DNA of 64,000 nt from Rhytidiadelphus loreus (GCA_947034895.1 OX344762.1:6701501-6765500); one strand, 5' to 3'; shown: positions 1 through 11,317, numbered from the stretch's first letter. Program-made: numbers and translations. The notes: generated from the sequence alone by a model not told the origin.

Positions 1-102
1 GGTCGAAACATGCTCTTGCAACTTCAGAGTTCGGAGTGGGCAGCAATGGATGATTGCCACACAATCTAGCGGCAATTGGGTTTAGGGTTTATGTCGGTGA
101 GG

Positions 103-278
103 GTAAGCGTATTTCAACAAAGTTTAGGGTTCCAATTTGTGAAATTCGGTGATGTTAGCAATGGCCAATTGGGAGCGATTTATTCAAAGATCAAGTGCTG
201 AATTGGTTTTGTTTTGAGCCCATTCAAGTATTGTTTGGTTTCAAATTGTTGTGTCTAACATGGTTCTTCTTATTGCAG
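103..278 (+). other. probable 5'UTR intron of BTB gene 1
   Basis: A good donor (GG|GTAAGC) at 103 and a pyrimidine-rich acceptor (TTCTTATTGCAG) ending at 278 bracket AT/T-rich DNA upstream of the BTB start. The leader 1-102 would be a 5'UTR exon; it has no long reading frame joined to the BTB frame. The transcript start may lie before the window. This is inferred from splice consensus only. Confidence 0.45.
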
Positions 279-347
279 GAGATAATGTGTGGGATCGTAG
301 CTGGATTGGCTAGTATTGCCGGTGTTTGAGTTATGGTGTCCGGGTTA

Positions 348-1088
348 ATGGACTCAGTTACGAATGTGGACATCTACAAGTTCCTGGATCTGGACCAGAT
401 TCCGGGATCGAAATTAGAAGCGGAGCGAAAATGCAATGACCATGTACTATTGAAGATGCTGGAGGAAGGGCTTCATTCCGATATCACCCTTGTAGCCCAA
501 GGAGGCTCTGTCAAAGCTCACCGAAGTGTGTTGGCCAGTGTGTCCCCTGTTTTCTGTGCCATGTTTCAACACAGTATGAAGGAGCAGCTCACATCCACTG
601 TGGACATTCCTGACATGACAATTGATGGTTTGCAGTTGTTCTTGCTTGTGTTGTACACCACCAATGAGTACACCACCATTGGGAACACCATTGGGACTAG
701 CGCTGTGCCAATGCCGCAACTGTTTAGCTCTGCTATTGACAAGCATTTTGGTGAGTTTTGGGAAGCAATCCTCAAGTATCAGGTGGTGAGGCGCAGACTC
801 CGACGGGTAGTACTGTCGGCTCTAGTCAGGAACCTTAGTATTGATAATTGTTGGTACTTATATGATTGTTCGTTGCAAGTTGATGGTCAAAATGGTGGCT
901 TTTCTACTGTTTGTCACAAGTACATCCTGGGCAACTACTTGAAAGTGATCACATCTGACAGTCTTCTAGTGGAGATGAGGCGCAATCCTGAACGAGTTCA
1001 GGGCTTCATGATATCAGCGATGAGTTCAGATACACGTGAAGCAGCTCGGGAATCTTTTAAGAAGGCAAAAAAATCCTTCGGACTATAG
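348..1088 (+). CDS. BTB/POZ domain protein, gene 1
   Basis: Predicted 246-aa BTB/POZ protein. The BTB core follows an N-terminal MDSVTNVDIYKF segment and shows LLKMLEEGLHSDITLVAQGG, the VKAHRSVLASVSPVFCAMF helix pair and the DIPDM..GLQLFLLVLYT segment typical of plant BTB proteins such as At1g21780. A helical C-terminal half (KYQVV..., YILGNYLKVI) follows. Such proteins usually serve as CUL3 ubiquitin-ligase adaptors; that role is family knowledge, not seen here. The ATG at 348 is chosen over the in-frame ATG at 333 because it aligns with the start of the paralogue at 11317. Relative to that paralogue, gene 1 has an insertion after YTTNE built of short repeats (CACCATTGGGA twice) and a different C-terminus. 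No intron in the coding part. Confidence 0.85.
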   Translation: MDSVTNVDIYKFLDLDQIPGSKLEAERKCNDHVLLKMLEEGLHSDITLVAQGGSVKAHRSVLASVSPVFCAMFQHSMKEQLTSTVDIPDMTIDGLQLFLLVLYTTNEYTTIGNTIGTSAVPMPQLFSSAIDKHFGEFWEAILKYQVVRRRLRRVVLSALVRNLSIDNCWYLYDCSLQVDGQNGGFSTVCHKYILGNYLKVITSDSLLVEMRRNPERVQGFMISAMSSDTREAARESFKKAKKSFGL

Positions 1089-2016
1089 AAGACGGGGTAC
1101 TTTGTATGTATTCCGTGTATAACTTTCTGCCGAAATCTTTATGTTTGTGGGAATGACTCGGTTGACTGTTCGGCGAGTGCATGACTAGGGTGCATGAATC
1201 GCAAGACTTTGAAAGGACAAGTGCAAAGCAGAGTTCATCTTTACAAAAATGATCAACCATTGGGCTTCCACAATGAATTTTGGGGAATGGGGTGCAGCTA
1301 GCACCCAACTTTGATAGACTGCTACCGATGTATCTGATTTTGGTTCTCATCTCATAAACTTTTTCCTTGTGCTTGCTAATTGGAATTCCATCATGTTCAT
1401 CCTCAACAGGCATAGTTTATCTTAAGGTATGTACACTCAAACCTTTATAATCTGACCCTCTCTTCAATGACATTCTCAAATATCTTGCCCACTTGGGCAC
1501 AATTTCATTGACTGCAGCACACTTGCCTTACATTCAAATTACTTGACCTTTACTATTAGAGTGCAACACCATTGAGCGGAAGGTTAGGATACCGACATGT
1601 TACATTATCCACCTAATGTATTGCCTACTTTGCCAAGACTTTTCCCTGTTAGTTTCTGGTGTCGTTACTACAACTGCTCGTAACAGACTCTTCACTCACG
1701 CTGGTCTCCAGAGAATAGGGTTATTTTTCTTCTTATTGCCTACGCTGCTTGAGTTTTTACATTTTCAGAGATGTTTAGTCGTGAGCCTGGATTTCTTGGC
1801 ATTGGGTGTGGCCCATGTGAGCGGCTTTAAACTTTGTCTCTCTGATTTAACATAAACGGAATGCTCATAAGAAAAACGGACTATCAGGTTTTGATTCGTG
1901 GTTATGTGGAGGGAAGTTCTGTGGCTTTGTATCTGCACATGCTTCTGCATTGCAAAACTCTGTGCAGGGAGATGACAAAGCTTTTTGGTTCAGTCCTCTG
2001 TTTTGGATTTCTGTGA
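1089..2016. other. intergenic, downstream of BTB gene 1
   Basis: It probably begins with the 3'UTR of BTB gene 1. Short open frames here show no domain and no codon-usage support. I see no repeat or RNA gene that I can name. Confidence 0.4.
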
Positions 2017-2285
2017 AGTAGTACATTGATAATGGAGATAAACCTAAATTAGACAGAATGTGTCTCTGACAGATTTCATTGATATTATGAACCCTTCTTC
2101 CGGATTTACAATGCAACCCCCATTGAATGAGAGCATATTTTTAACTCTTCAAATTTCCATTTTCTGCATTTTTTCATGTATATTTTGTGCCTTTCTTATA
2201 CATCGATATTAGTTTTGAAATAAGGAAATAACTCAAAATTCCAGATTTTCTCCGTATGGGTTCAATGCATATGAAGGTTTTAATG
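2017..2285 (+). repeat. duplicated segment, copy without insertions
   Basis: This ~270-bp stretch is clearly similar to 7473-8897 once two insertions in the latter are removed: both run from GTACATT.ATAATGGAGAT to CATATGAAGGTTTTAATGT. It keeps the two unoccupied target sites (ATGAACCC near 2088 and CCATTGAATG near 2120), so it shows what the locus looked like before insertion. No coding capacity recognised. Confidence 0.8.
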
Positions 2286-4030
2286 TTACTAGCTAGTATT
2301 TTTCCACATGACAATCAATAATCTCCCATATCTAGTTTTTTAAAATAGAGTTTATCTTGCTTTGCACAACATCTCTCCAATTCTTTAGCTAAAATGCGTC
2401 ATCATAGTCAATTGTTTCTTCAAGTAGTTCCAACACTAATGTCCAAAGATCTCAAAGCTTGTCTAACAATACATTATTATGGCTAGGTTATCGTTGAGTA
2501 ACTCACCCTACTTTCCAATCTATTGTTAGGGGTTTCTTAAGCTACTACTTCTACTTTGATTAAGCACAAGTGGTTTTAATGAGGGTATAGAGCTAGCAAT
2601 TAGAATTGGTGGGCTTTTGGTATCGTCTTGGATTATTTCTAGTTTTTATGAACTAGAGGTTGAATCTGGATCCTAAAATTTAGGTTGTTCAAAAGGTGGG
2701 CCTAAAACTTTTGAAGTTGAAAGTTAGAAAAGATTTCCTAATAGTTGAAAAATATCTAGATTTAATAGTATCATATCTTGTCTTCATCAAAGATTACATC
2801 TCCATAGAGAATAATTGTCTACCTTATGTGATCATATAATCTATAGGTTTTTGATTTGTTGTCAAATCTTAGAACTAAGCATTTCTAAGACTTGTTGTCA
2901 AGTTTCCTACATCCTTCATTGGGTACATGGAGATATGCAATACACTTAAAAACTTTGAGATTAGTGACATTGGGCTTTGTATTTGTATATTTAGCTTCAA
3001 GTTTCTCACTAGAATAAGCCTAGGTACATGGGATTGGAATTGATTAGGTAGGTTGTTGTAGCTATTGCCTCCATCCACAAATAAATTAGAAGGCAATAAG
3101 GTTCTTTGTTCTTTCCATTATAATTCTAGTCTATTTTACCATTTTGTTGTAGAGTATTTGTTTGCATAAGTTCTCAATGAATACCAATAATACAACAATA
3201 TTTAGAAAGAAAAAAATTGATAAGTATTTGCCACGTTGATTGGATTGCAATATTTGAAGCTAGTTATCAATTTTGATTTCAATTTTACTTTTGAAGGTAC
3301 AATTTTTTTGAATTTCTTGCTTTTGCTTTTCAAGAAGAAAGTTCAACTCTTGTGAGAAAAATCATTAGTAAAAACTTATATAATGTGATCCTCCTAACAA
3401 AGGTTGTTGCATTAGTATCATGAGGTCTGAGTGAATCCTTTCTCTAAACTTTCTAGCCCTCATCTTTGATTTCAAAGGAACCATTTTCTATGCTGATGTT
3501 CAGTGAGACAATAGTCCCAACTCACAAACTTTGTTTGTCAATCAATGTTTGGGGGATCAATAACATTTTTGGATTTTAATAAGAAGCTTAAACCAACACA
3601 ATTCTAGTGACTAGATTAGTAGTGCTATAAGGTAACAATATCTTTGTGCTTTGTAGAATGAATTTGAAATGTATCTCCAAAGTAATAGAGTCCATTAGAT
3701 GAATCTATGTGCCTAGAAGCTATTGTGTGATCATGATCAACTTTGTCCAAGATCAAGCAACACAAGTTAGAAAAGACAATATTTCTTCATAATTCTTTTT
3801 CACAATTATTAGTTGTCTTGGATCCTTTTACAAGATAGGATTCTCCTCCTCCAATTTTGACCTCATGAATCTCTACTCTTGAAGAACTAGGTTGGTTATC
3901 TAATTTTTGATGATGACTAGCTAGTGGTATATGCTAAAAGGCTCCGTTGTCTTATTACGCGAGTCCATTCATCCAATAATAATATGGATAATGTTACTAT
4001 TGGGTTGTTCTAAGAAACACTTGCCATTTT
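2286..4030. other. AT-rich intergenic DNA
   Basis: No gene, domain or clear repeat structure was recognised. Open frames are short and of AT-rich composition. Confidence 0.4.
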
Positions 4031-4188
4031 TGTTTGAAGATGGCCTAGTACTGTGAATACTACAACTTTTGAAACACAAATTTAAAAATAAAATAAAATA
4101 TAGATAATTTGTAAAACATTTTAAATAGTATGTGTGTGAAAATTGAAGCCTAGATAAAATTATTATTTTTAAAATTACGCTAAAAAAA
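4031..4188 (+). repeat. ~158-bp direct repeat, copy 1
   Basis: Nearly identical to 5874-6030 over its whole length, from TGTTTGAAGATGGCC to TTACGCTAAAAAAA, with only a few differences. The copies are in the same orientation and 1.84 kb apart. The DNA between them carries no recognisable coding region, so this is a segmental duplication or a remnant of an element with short terminal repeats. Confidence 0.8.
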
Positions 4189-5873
4189 GAGCAATGAAAA
4201 ATGTCAATAAAACAGATACTTTGATGTTTAATTTTTAGAAAATAGTAAGAAAACTCAAAAAAATAAACTTGAAGATGCTCTTTTTTAACCATTTGCATCT
4301 TTAGGAAAAATAATTGTGCATCTACTCATGCAAAGGTAGTAAGTGAACTTTGAGTAGGTGAATAAATTAACTATTGTAGAAGGTGGACAATTTTCTATTT
4401 TTAGAAAATCTCTTCTTAGGCTTGTATAAATCTAGTAGAAGTCCTTGTATCCCAATTTTGACCTTCAAATTTGCATTTTTGGGTCAAAACTAGAACTACC
4501 CCCTCCCAATGTCTAAATTAGACATCCAATTGGAGACAGTCAAAATTGTAAATTAATTTTTGTAATGTGTGCCTCCTTGATACGATTGTGTATTTTTATA
4601 GATATCTACATGCAATGGCAAAATGGCCAATGTGGTGGCAATTATACAGCGTATGATTGAGCAAAAGTCCAAATGGGTCATTCTCTTCCAGAAACCCATC
4701 TTTCTTTGTAACCTCGGTATCCATCAATGGACCATCTAAGGGCTGGAACATAATTTGGGGGAGGTGAAAAATCTTGACATATTTTTCAGTAATTTTTTCT
4801 TGAAAGATAAGTGGAATTGACATCTAAATAAAGTCATTTCATATTTTTTGGAGCTTTGTGGAATTAGTTGTAAAATTTTGAAGTTAAAATGGCATAGGGC
4901 TCTAACATGGCTCACCCCCTAAAATTTAGTAGTCTATTAAGAACAATTTGATTCATGTTTTGATTGGGGACCTTCTTCCCTATGCTCCTAGACGGGTTTT
5001 GAACTCTCTTGCTTTCTTAACCTCTCAATGGCAAATTCATAGTAAATGAGAAGCAAATCTCAATATTTTGTAAACTAGGATCTTATAGAGTAACAAGTTG
5101 ACATTGATATCTGTCACATTTTTTTATTTTCAAATTTTGAATGTGAGAAGTATTTAAAATTTTATTTAGGAAATGTAGTCTAATAGAAAAAGGGAGCAAA
5201 CAAAATGTTTTTCGAATGACAAGAATAGTAAGGATGGAAAAAAAACTTTTTCTTGTGCATTTCTAGTTTCAACTTTGCACAAACAAACTAGGGATGGAAA
5301 TTTTTTTAAATGAATGGTTCAATTTGGTGTGATTAAGAACACAAAATAATTAGAATGATTCTAAATATTTTGAAGATGTTCCAAAAAATATGCTAATAAT
5401 ATTAAATTTTAAAAATTGATGCATATATAATTTTTATTTTTATTTTGTAGGATCCAAATTGGTCAGTTTTGATTTTCTACTCCTTTTGTTTGAAAATGTG
5501 TACAAGTTTGAGAGAGTTTTTTATTTCTCAATTTTAAAAATTAAAAAATACTACATTTGCCTTAGATTTAGATAGAATTTTTTGGTGGAAGTTAGAAAAC
5601 ATTATTCATCTTTTTATAATTTTCTTCTCCAAAAGTTGCATTTTTTGCCTATAAAGTTGATCATCCAAAATTGTTATAATCTAAAAATCCAATGGTCAAA
5701 ATTTTCTACAATTAATTCCATGCATATTAGACAAAGTAGTCTTTACTTTTGTACAATTAACATTATTAATTTCAAGCACATCTATGTGCAAAAAAATATC
5801 AAAGTCGGACAATTCATTGAAAACCTTCATTGTCAAACAATTGTTGGGCCTTGTACTGTGAATACTACAACTT
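4189..5873. other. AT-rich DNA between direct repeats
   Basis: No primer-binding site, polypurine tract or polymerase-like reading frame was seen that would make this the body of a retroelement. Nothing else recognised. Confidence 0.4.
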
Positions 5874-6030
5874 TGTTTGAAGATGGCCTAGTACTGTGAA
5901 TACTACAACTTTTGAAACACAAGTTTAAAAATAAAATAAAATATATATAATTTGTAAAACATTTTAAATAGTATGTGTGTGAAAATTGAAGCCTAGATAA
6001 AATTATTATTTTTTAAATTACGCTAAAAAA
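5874..6030 (+). repeat. ~157-bp direct repeat, copy 2
   Basis: Partner of 4031-4188. Just upstream, 5849-5873 repeats a piece of the unit (TTGTACTGTGAATACTACAA), so a small local duplication occurred at the 5' end of this copy. Confidence 0.8.
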
Positions 6031-6534
6031 ACTTGTGCTCGATAGAGATTTGTAAATACATCAAATGTGTTTATCAATATCATTATTTAAGCTTTTAGTT
6101 TGATTACTCCAAAGGATGTGCCACCTCTTCTTCCTGTTCCATCTTTGGTTGGAGCCATAGAGTTATCTGAAGAAGACAATCTTTTAACATTTGCAAGATA
6201 TTGAAATTTTTGCAATCTATTTTGTTATTCTCAAGTTTGAAACTATCTTTATATTGTTCTTTAGTTCATAGAGACTTCATATACAGATGTATTACATTTT
6301 GTAAAAGAAAGAGTCAACTATAAATCCTCTATTCCATAGAAGCCATTGAGCCAATTTTATCATAAAGTTGTGAAAGCCATTATGAGCTATATTTTGAAGT
6401 GTTGTTTTCAACCGATATAAGCTTCATGTAGGGCAATGATTCATTTATAACTTATGTAACAAAAGAACAAATTGTGAATTTGAAGCAAGTTCCATAGCAT
6501 TTCAAGTAACAAATCCGACTATAATTGTTTTGTA

Positions 6535-6735
6535 GTCTTCTGGTTGTCTACAATTATTCTATATTAATCTTCCAATGATTTCTTAGTTGTTTTCTACTTG
6601 AAATGTAGTTGTTTCCTAGTTGCATAACTTGTCTTCTTGTAGTTGTTTTGTAGTTGTAAACTAGTTGTATTTTGGTTGTTCTATAGTTGTTTTTTAGTTG
6701 TCTTTGAATTGATTTCTAATTGCACTGTAGTTGTG
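6535..6735 (+). repeat. degenerate TAGTTGTTTT repeats
   Basis: Low-complexity DNA with many imperfect copies of TAGTTGTTTTG and TAGTTGTAAAC spaced about 10-25 bp apart. Simple-sequence expansion; no coding signal. Confidence 0.6.
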
Positions 6736-7472
6736 GATTCCACATAACGCAAAATTGTCCACATCTACACTTCTAACGAATATAGGATGTAAAATACTCA
6801 CTCTGTTACGATTCTATTTTCCTACATTTTTTTCTATGACTACTCTGCAACTACAACAACATACACATCAAAGTTGGTGCAATTATAGAGGATTGTAGTT
6901 GCAAGATAGTTATATAGGACACTTAGTTGCATTTGAGTTGCATATGGCCGATTGCAGCGTACACGTTTTTCTTCTAGTAAATTGCAAGGTGGATTGTGTA
7001 ATGAGTTTAATAGCTTTTCAAGTAATATTAAGTTTTTTGAAAGGGCATTTTAGTGTACTAACACAATTTGTAGTTGTTCATGTCACCTCCAATCCAAAAA
7101 AACTTTTATGTGCAAAATTTTGAAAAGCAAAAATACTAAAAATACACAACATACTAAAAATAGAAAACATATATTTCTCTTGTTATAATCTCTTCTTAAC
7201 TCTTATGTAATTTTGAGTGTGCATACAAATAATCAAAAATTTTGAGTGTGCACTCAAAATTGGTGTGCATACAAATAAGCAAGCTCTCTAAATAGTAAAC
7301 ATCCATATTGTTAGATTTTGAAAAAAAATTAATTTGCTTCAGTGAGGATAACTATAAGCCCATATTCTTTTCAAAAGACACTTGAAAAGGCTTGGGCATT
7401 TAGGGGTTAAGAGAAGCAAAATTCAAGAGATGAGGCTCGAGCATTAGATGGACACAACTATAATCATTGGTA
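6736..7472. other. AT-rich intergenic with an isolated TTAA-element end
   Basis: No gene seen. Near 7388-7406 the sequence CATTTAGGGGTTAA matches the outer end of the TTAA-flanked elements described elsewhere in this window, but I could not find a matching other end, so it may be a truncated copy. Confidence 0.35.
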
Positions 7473-7548
7473 GACAGTACATTAATAATGGAGATTAACA
7501 TAAAAGACAGAATCTGTCGGTGACAGATTTTTTTGATCAATATCGTGA

Positions 7549-8263
7549 GGGTAGATGCAAGAAATATCGAATGATTTAGGGAGCGTTTTGCCAAAACTGC
7601 ATTTTTTCTGCCTAGTACTGCTAGTACCGCAAAACAGAGCAATCTCAGCCGTTGATCCAAAAAATCAACGGCCAGTAGTACTTTTGAGTACTTAATAATA
7701 CTGAAATAGTACTCTTTGAAAAAAATGACAGTTTGTCACAAAAAGTAGATAAATTAAGTACAAATTAATAATAATTAGAAAATCATGAATAAAAAAAAAC
7801 TAAAAATTGGCCATTTGTAGAGACTTGATAGTGATTACATTTCACCAAAAACTAAAAGTTGAAACCATTATAAATGTTTGGAGCACTATGGGCAAGGGAC
7901 CCCTATTTGCATGCATGTTGAGGACAAAGAATTGTGTTTTTTTGAATGCCCTTTGGTGGGCACATGCCCTTCTATTGTGGCAATAGCCCACAACAATCCT
8001 AGACGTACATCATCATTTTTGGATGCTCCACAGTACTAAAAACCTCTAAAACGCAAAGTGTGACAAATTAGGTAAATTACAATTTAATTAAAGGATTTTT
8101 TTTCAAAATTTCTCAAAAGTAAGGAATCTAATGACTTCCAAGTTAGCCATCTCCAATAAAAATTTCAAGTACATGGACTTCATTTCCCAAAAGATATGGC
8201 AAATGGCATCTCCGTCATTCCAATTGTAACGCAAAATAGTACTGGTGTTTCTTGCATTCACCC
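7549..8263 (+). mobile_element. 715-bp TIR element (family E1), copy 1
   Basis: Non-autonomous DNA element. The left end is GGGTAGATGCAAGAAA and the right end reads GGGTGAATGCAAGAAAC on the other strand, so the inverted ends match over about 16 bp. The flanks are GTGA on the left and ATGA on the right; the unoccupied copy has ATGA, consistent with a 4-bp target-site duplication with one later mutation. It contains no transposase-like frame. A second copy in opposite orientation lies at 61503-62225. Superfamily not assigned. Confidence 0.8.
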
Positions 8264-8315
8264 ATGAACCCTTCTTCTGGATGCCAAATTGGAGATTTAC
8301 AATGCAACCACCATT

Positions 8316-8756
8316 AGGGGTAGTCACACCTTCTTCACTTGGCACTTGAAGAATGGAGAATGAGAAGTTGGGGAGGGTTTGGAGGAGCCAATGGGAAGCC
8401 GTGGTGAGTGAAGAAGGTGTGACCCCCCTAAAAGATGTGTTGAGAGTGGAGAATGAAAAAAATGGAGAAACAACTTACCTAAATCTAAGATTAGACATAA
8501 AGTTGGAGGGAAATCGGCAACAACAAAGGTAAAGCGGCAATGAAAGGTAAAAGTGTAGAGCACAAAGGAATATACTTAAGTATGTATATCTTCCGCACTC
8601 CCAATCTTCACCTCCGGAGGTGAAGAGTGGGAGTGCGGAAGATATACATACTTAAGTATATTCTCTCTTGAAAGGACAAGTTCAACCGAATCCCAAACTG
8701 CCACGTCCGTGTTCTCCATTCTTCAACTCCGGAGTGAAGAAGGTGTGACTACCCCT
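8316..8756 (+). mobile_element. 441-bp TIR element (family E2), copy 1
   Basis: The ends are AGGGGTAGTCACACCTTCTT and its inverse, flanked by ATT on both sides; the unoccupied copy near 2120 has a single ATT, so a 3-bp target-site duplication is supported. A third, internal inverse copy of the end (AGTGAAGAAGGTGTGACC) lies near 8407-8430, and a near-perfect internal palindrome (TATATCTTCCGCACTCCCAA and its inverse) lies at about 8584-8663. No coding capacity. A second copy is at 50450-50880. Confidence 0.8.
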
Positions 8757-8897
8757 ATTGAATGAGAACACATTTCTAACTCTTCACATTTCCATTTTCT
8801 GCGTTTTTTCATCGATCTTAGTTTGAAACAAAGAAAATACCTCAAAATTCAGATCTTCTTCCAATGGGGTTCAATACATATGAAGGTTTTAATGTGC

Positions 8898-10401
8898 ACA
8901 CCTTCTCGCCTTAACCGCCGTTTCACTTCTTATGAAATTGTGTTCATTCCTGCCAAAAGTACAGGATCTAGACAAACCTTCACAGACTCAAAGCAGTTTT
9001 CTTTTGATTGTACAGAACAAACTTACTCACTGAAGATGAATATGATTGAAACATACATTAATTGTAAGCACAAATAGACGCGAGAAAAGACTTGGGACGT
9101 AATATGGACACAATCATGCCTGGGTAGCCGTCACTCCAACGAAGTTGTGTGATGCTATTGCACAAAGTCATTGAGGTTGCAAAATGAAAAAATTCCATTG
9201 AGTTAATTTACAATTCGTTGTAGTTTGATCAGAAATCATCGACAAGTTGTTTGTGTGCAATTCAGGCACTTGTTAAATAACTAATGAAGAGTCATCAGTT
9301 CCAAGAAGGCTTGTCAAGAAAGTTCAGAATCGATCGATGGCTTTGGGTAACTTCTAAGTCTCTGTCGTCGTATTGTGAGATCGATCCCTGGCTTGGACTC
9401 AGTGGACAGGTTTCTGAATTGCAGCAACTAACATTCTTCGGGTGCAGCAAATTTTAAGCTGTGAGGACGGTGTCTGTAACAATGCTTAGGTACACGCACA
9501 TTCTCAGGTGCACACGTACAATTGCGGGAAAGGTTTGTAAGGTTTAGATTCAGCAAAACTCGAAAACAACAATCATATTCCGCATTCGGCCATAGTAAGC
9601 GCTTCATATGGCATTTTCATTTTTTAATTGAAGACTGAATACGTTAAGTGAGAACAACTTCATCATTGCGATTGGTTTTGATTTTCGCCATTTCACCATT
9701 TCCGAAATGGATTCCTACCAGGGGTCACACACTCCATGATTTCGCCGTTTTCATAAAGAATTCCTACTGGAGATGCACCTACCCAATGGGGAGTCTGGAC
9801 TACTCCATGGAGGAAGATAAAGCTCGTGCTTCCAGGAGCTTGAATTTCGGGTTTGCTGTTGTGGTTTGCACTCTATTACGGACTACTCGGAGTTTGTGCA
9901 TCAGTATTCCAATCCGCGGGTTCTTCTTTACTCGTGACAGTCATAAAAAAAAAGGCTACAGCATAGTCTGAAAAGCCATAGATCTGCGTTTTTTAGGACC
10001 AATGTATTGCAACGATTCTGGATAAATAAACATTACCATTGATACTTGGAAAACAACGCTTTCTCTTGCATCTGTGTGTACAAAAAACTCCATCAATCCA
10101 TTAAGTTCAGCATCGCTAGTGTAAATCTGATTACGAGCTCTGATAGTGAGCAGTAGACTTGAATAGCCAAATTTTTGAAACACAACCCAGTTGTACCATC
10201 GATTAAGTTTGGCAGTGGAATTAGGGATTGAATGTATATGCTTGCCATCCATACCTCTTCCTTCCTTCAAGCACACACCTTAACCCCCTGTCTGTAAATC
10301 AGTTTCTGGAATCAGGTTATGAGAATTTTTTGCATGAAGTGAACTTCCATACCTGGGAGGCTCGGAGACTGTCTTGGGACAGGTATAATCAAACTCTACG
10401 T
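8898..10401. other. intergenic, 3' of BTB gene 2
   Basis: More balanced in base composition than the desert to the left. Reading frames of about 100 codons on both strands show no domain. Part of this could be 3'UTR of BTB gene 2, which ends at 10598 on the minus strand. Nothing else supported. Confidence 0.35.
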
Positions 10402-10405
10402 TTAA

Positions 10406-10631
10406 CCCCTAAACGCCTCAGTCCTTTTCTGGATTTTTGCACATTTTTGCTTATATCTTTCTACAGAAATATCATTTACTGGAATTTCATGAATATGGTC
10501 ATTAAGCAAGGTTGTTTTTTCTAAATTCAAGTATTGCATTGGATGAATGAGAAGTTAGTTGGACTACAGAGTGCCTTGAATTGAAGCCCTCCGTTCATCA
10601 TTCCAAAAATCCACGTCGGAGCGCTTCAGGT
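10406..10631 (+). mobile_element. TTAA-flanked MITE overlapping BTB gene 2
   Basis: About 226 bp, flanked by TTAA at 10402-10405 and 10632-10635. The left end is CCCCTAAACGCCTCAG; the right end on the minus strand is ACCTGAAGCGCTCCGACG. It is similar over its length, in inverse orientation, to the element at 56803-57032, including shared interior runs such as GCACATTTTTGCTTATATCT. The right 34 bp are protein-coding: they hold the last codons and the stop of the minus-strand BTB gene. Ends and TTAA flanks suggest a piggyBac-type non-autonomous element. Confidence 0.75.
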
Positions 10632-11317
10632 TTAACCCCCTCCGTTTTGTCAACTAGACTTTTGTGCTGTTTCATTGCCATTTTTATGATGCTTTGTACT
10701 TGTTGAGGATTGTGCCTCATCTCCTTTAGGACGCTCTCTGATTCAATAACGGCGTCGTAGTTGTCGAGAATGTACTCACAACAAACAGAAGAGGCCATAC
10801 TTGCTTGCAACTCGCCATTGAGGTAGTCCCAATAATTGTGAGGAGTCAGGTTCCTTTCTAAAGCACGCAGGAGCTCCTGTTCAAGTCTAGTCACTACCTG
10901 GTACTTGTGGACTGCCCCCCAAAACTCAGCAAAATGCTTGTCAATTGCAGCGCTAACTAGTTCTTGCATTGAACCGACATGCTCATTGGTGGTGTAGAGC
11001 AAAAGCAAGAACAACTGCAAACCATCAATGGTCATGTCAGGGATGTTGACAGTGGATGTGAGTTGTTCCTTCATATTGTGGTGAAACATGGCGTCAAAAA
11101 CAGGGGACACACCAGCCAACACACTTCGATGAGCTTTCACAGAGCCTCCTTGAGCAACAAGCGTGATGTCAGTATGAAGGCCTTCTTCCAGCATCTTCAA
11201 TAGTGCATAATCAGCACAACATTTGTGTAATGCACCTCTCTTTTCTCTCAGGTTGTGTTGTGCCTCGGGCACAAACTTGAAAATGTCAATATTTGCAACC
11301 TGGCTATTGGATTCCAT
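10598..11317 (-). CDS. BTB/POZ domain protein, gene 2
   Basis: Predicted 239-aa BTB/POZ protein, paralogue of the gene at 348-1088. It starts MESNSQVANIDIFKF, then has the BTB core (LLKMLEEGLHTDITLVAQGG, VKAHRSVLAGVSPVFDAMF, DIPDMTIDGLQLFLLLLYT) and a helical C-terminal part (IDKHFAEFWGAVHKYQVV, EYILDNYDAVI, EMRHNPQQVQSIIKMAMKQ). The start is the ATG at 11317; no upstream in-frame ATG was found in the short open extension before it. Likely a CUL3 adaptor by family. The pocket region lacks the insertion of gene 1, so this copy looks closer to the ancestral form. The last residues (KPEALRRGFLE) and the stop are encoded by the end of a TTAA-flanked element and have no counterpart in gene 1. Confidence 0.87.
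   Translation of the reverse strand: MESNSQVANIDIFKFVPEAQHNLREKRGALHKCCADYALLKMLEEGLHTDITLVAQGGSVKAHRSVLAGVSPVFDAMFHHNMKEQLTSTVNIPDMTIDGLQLFLLLLYTTNEHVGSMQELVSAAIDKHFAEFWGAVHKYQVVTRLEQELLRALERNLTPHNYWDYLNGELQASMASSVCCEYILDNYDAVIESESVLKEMRHNPQQVQSIIKMAMKQHKSLVDKTEGVKPEALRRGFLE

Larger units (their letters stand above)
7473..8897 (+). repeat. duplicated segment, copy with two insertions
   Basis: The same host sequence as 2017-2285, split into three pieces by a 715-bp element at 7549-8263 and a 441-bp element at 8316-8756. The pieces rejoin perfectly in order with the unoccupied copy, which fixes the element borders and target-site duplications. Confidence 0.8.

Noticed and set aside
4031..6030. 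LTR retrotransposon bounded by the ~158-bp direct repeats
   Set aside because: No primer-binding site after the first copy, no polypurine tract before the second, no gag or pol-like frame, no TG..CA ends and no flanking duplication.
9648..10276. Small genes of about 107 codons on either strand
   Set aside because: No domain, no splice context, no paralogue; probably flank or 3'UTR of BTB gene 2.
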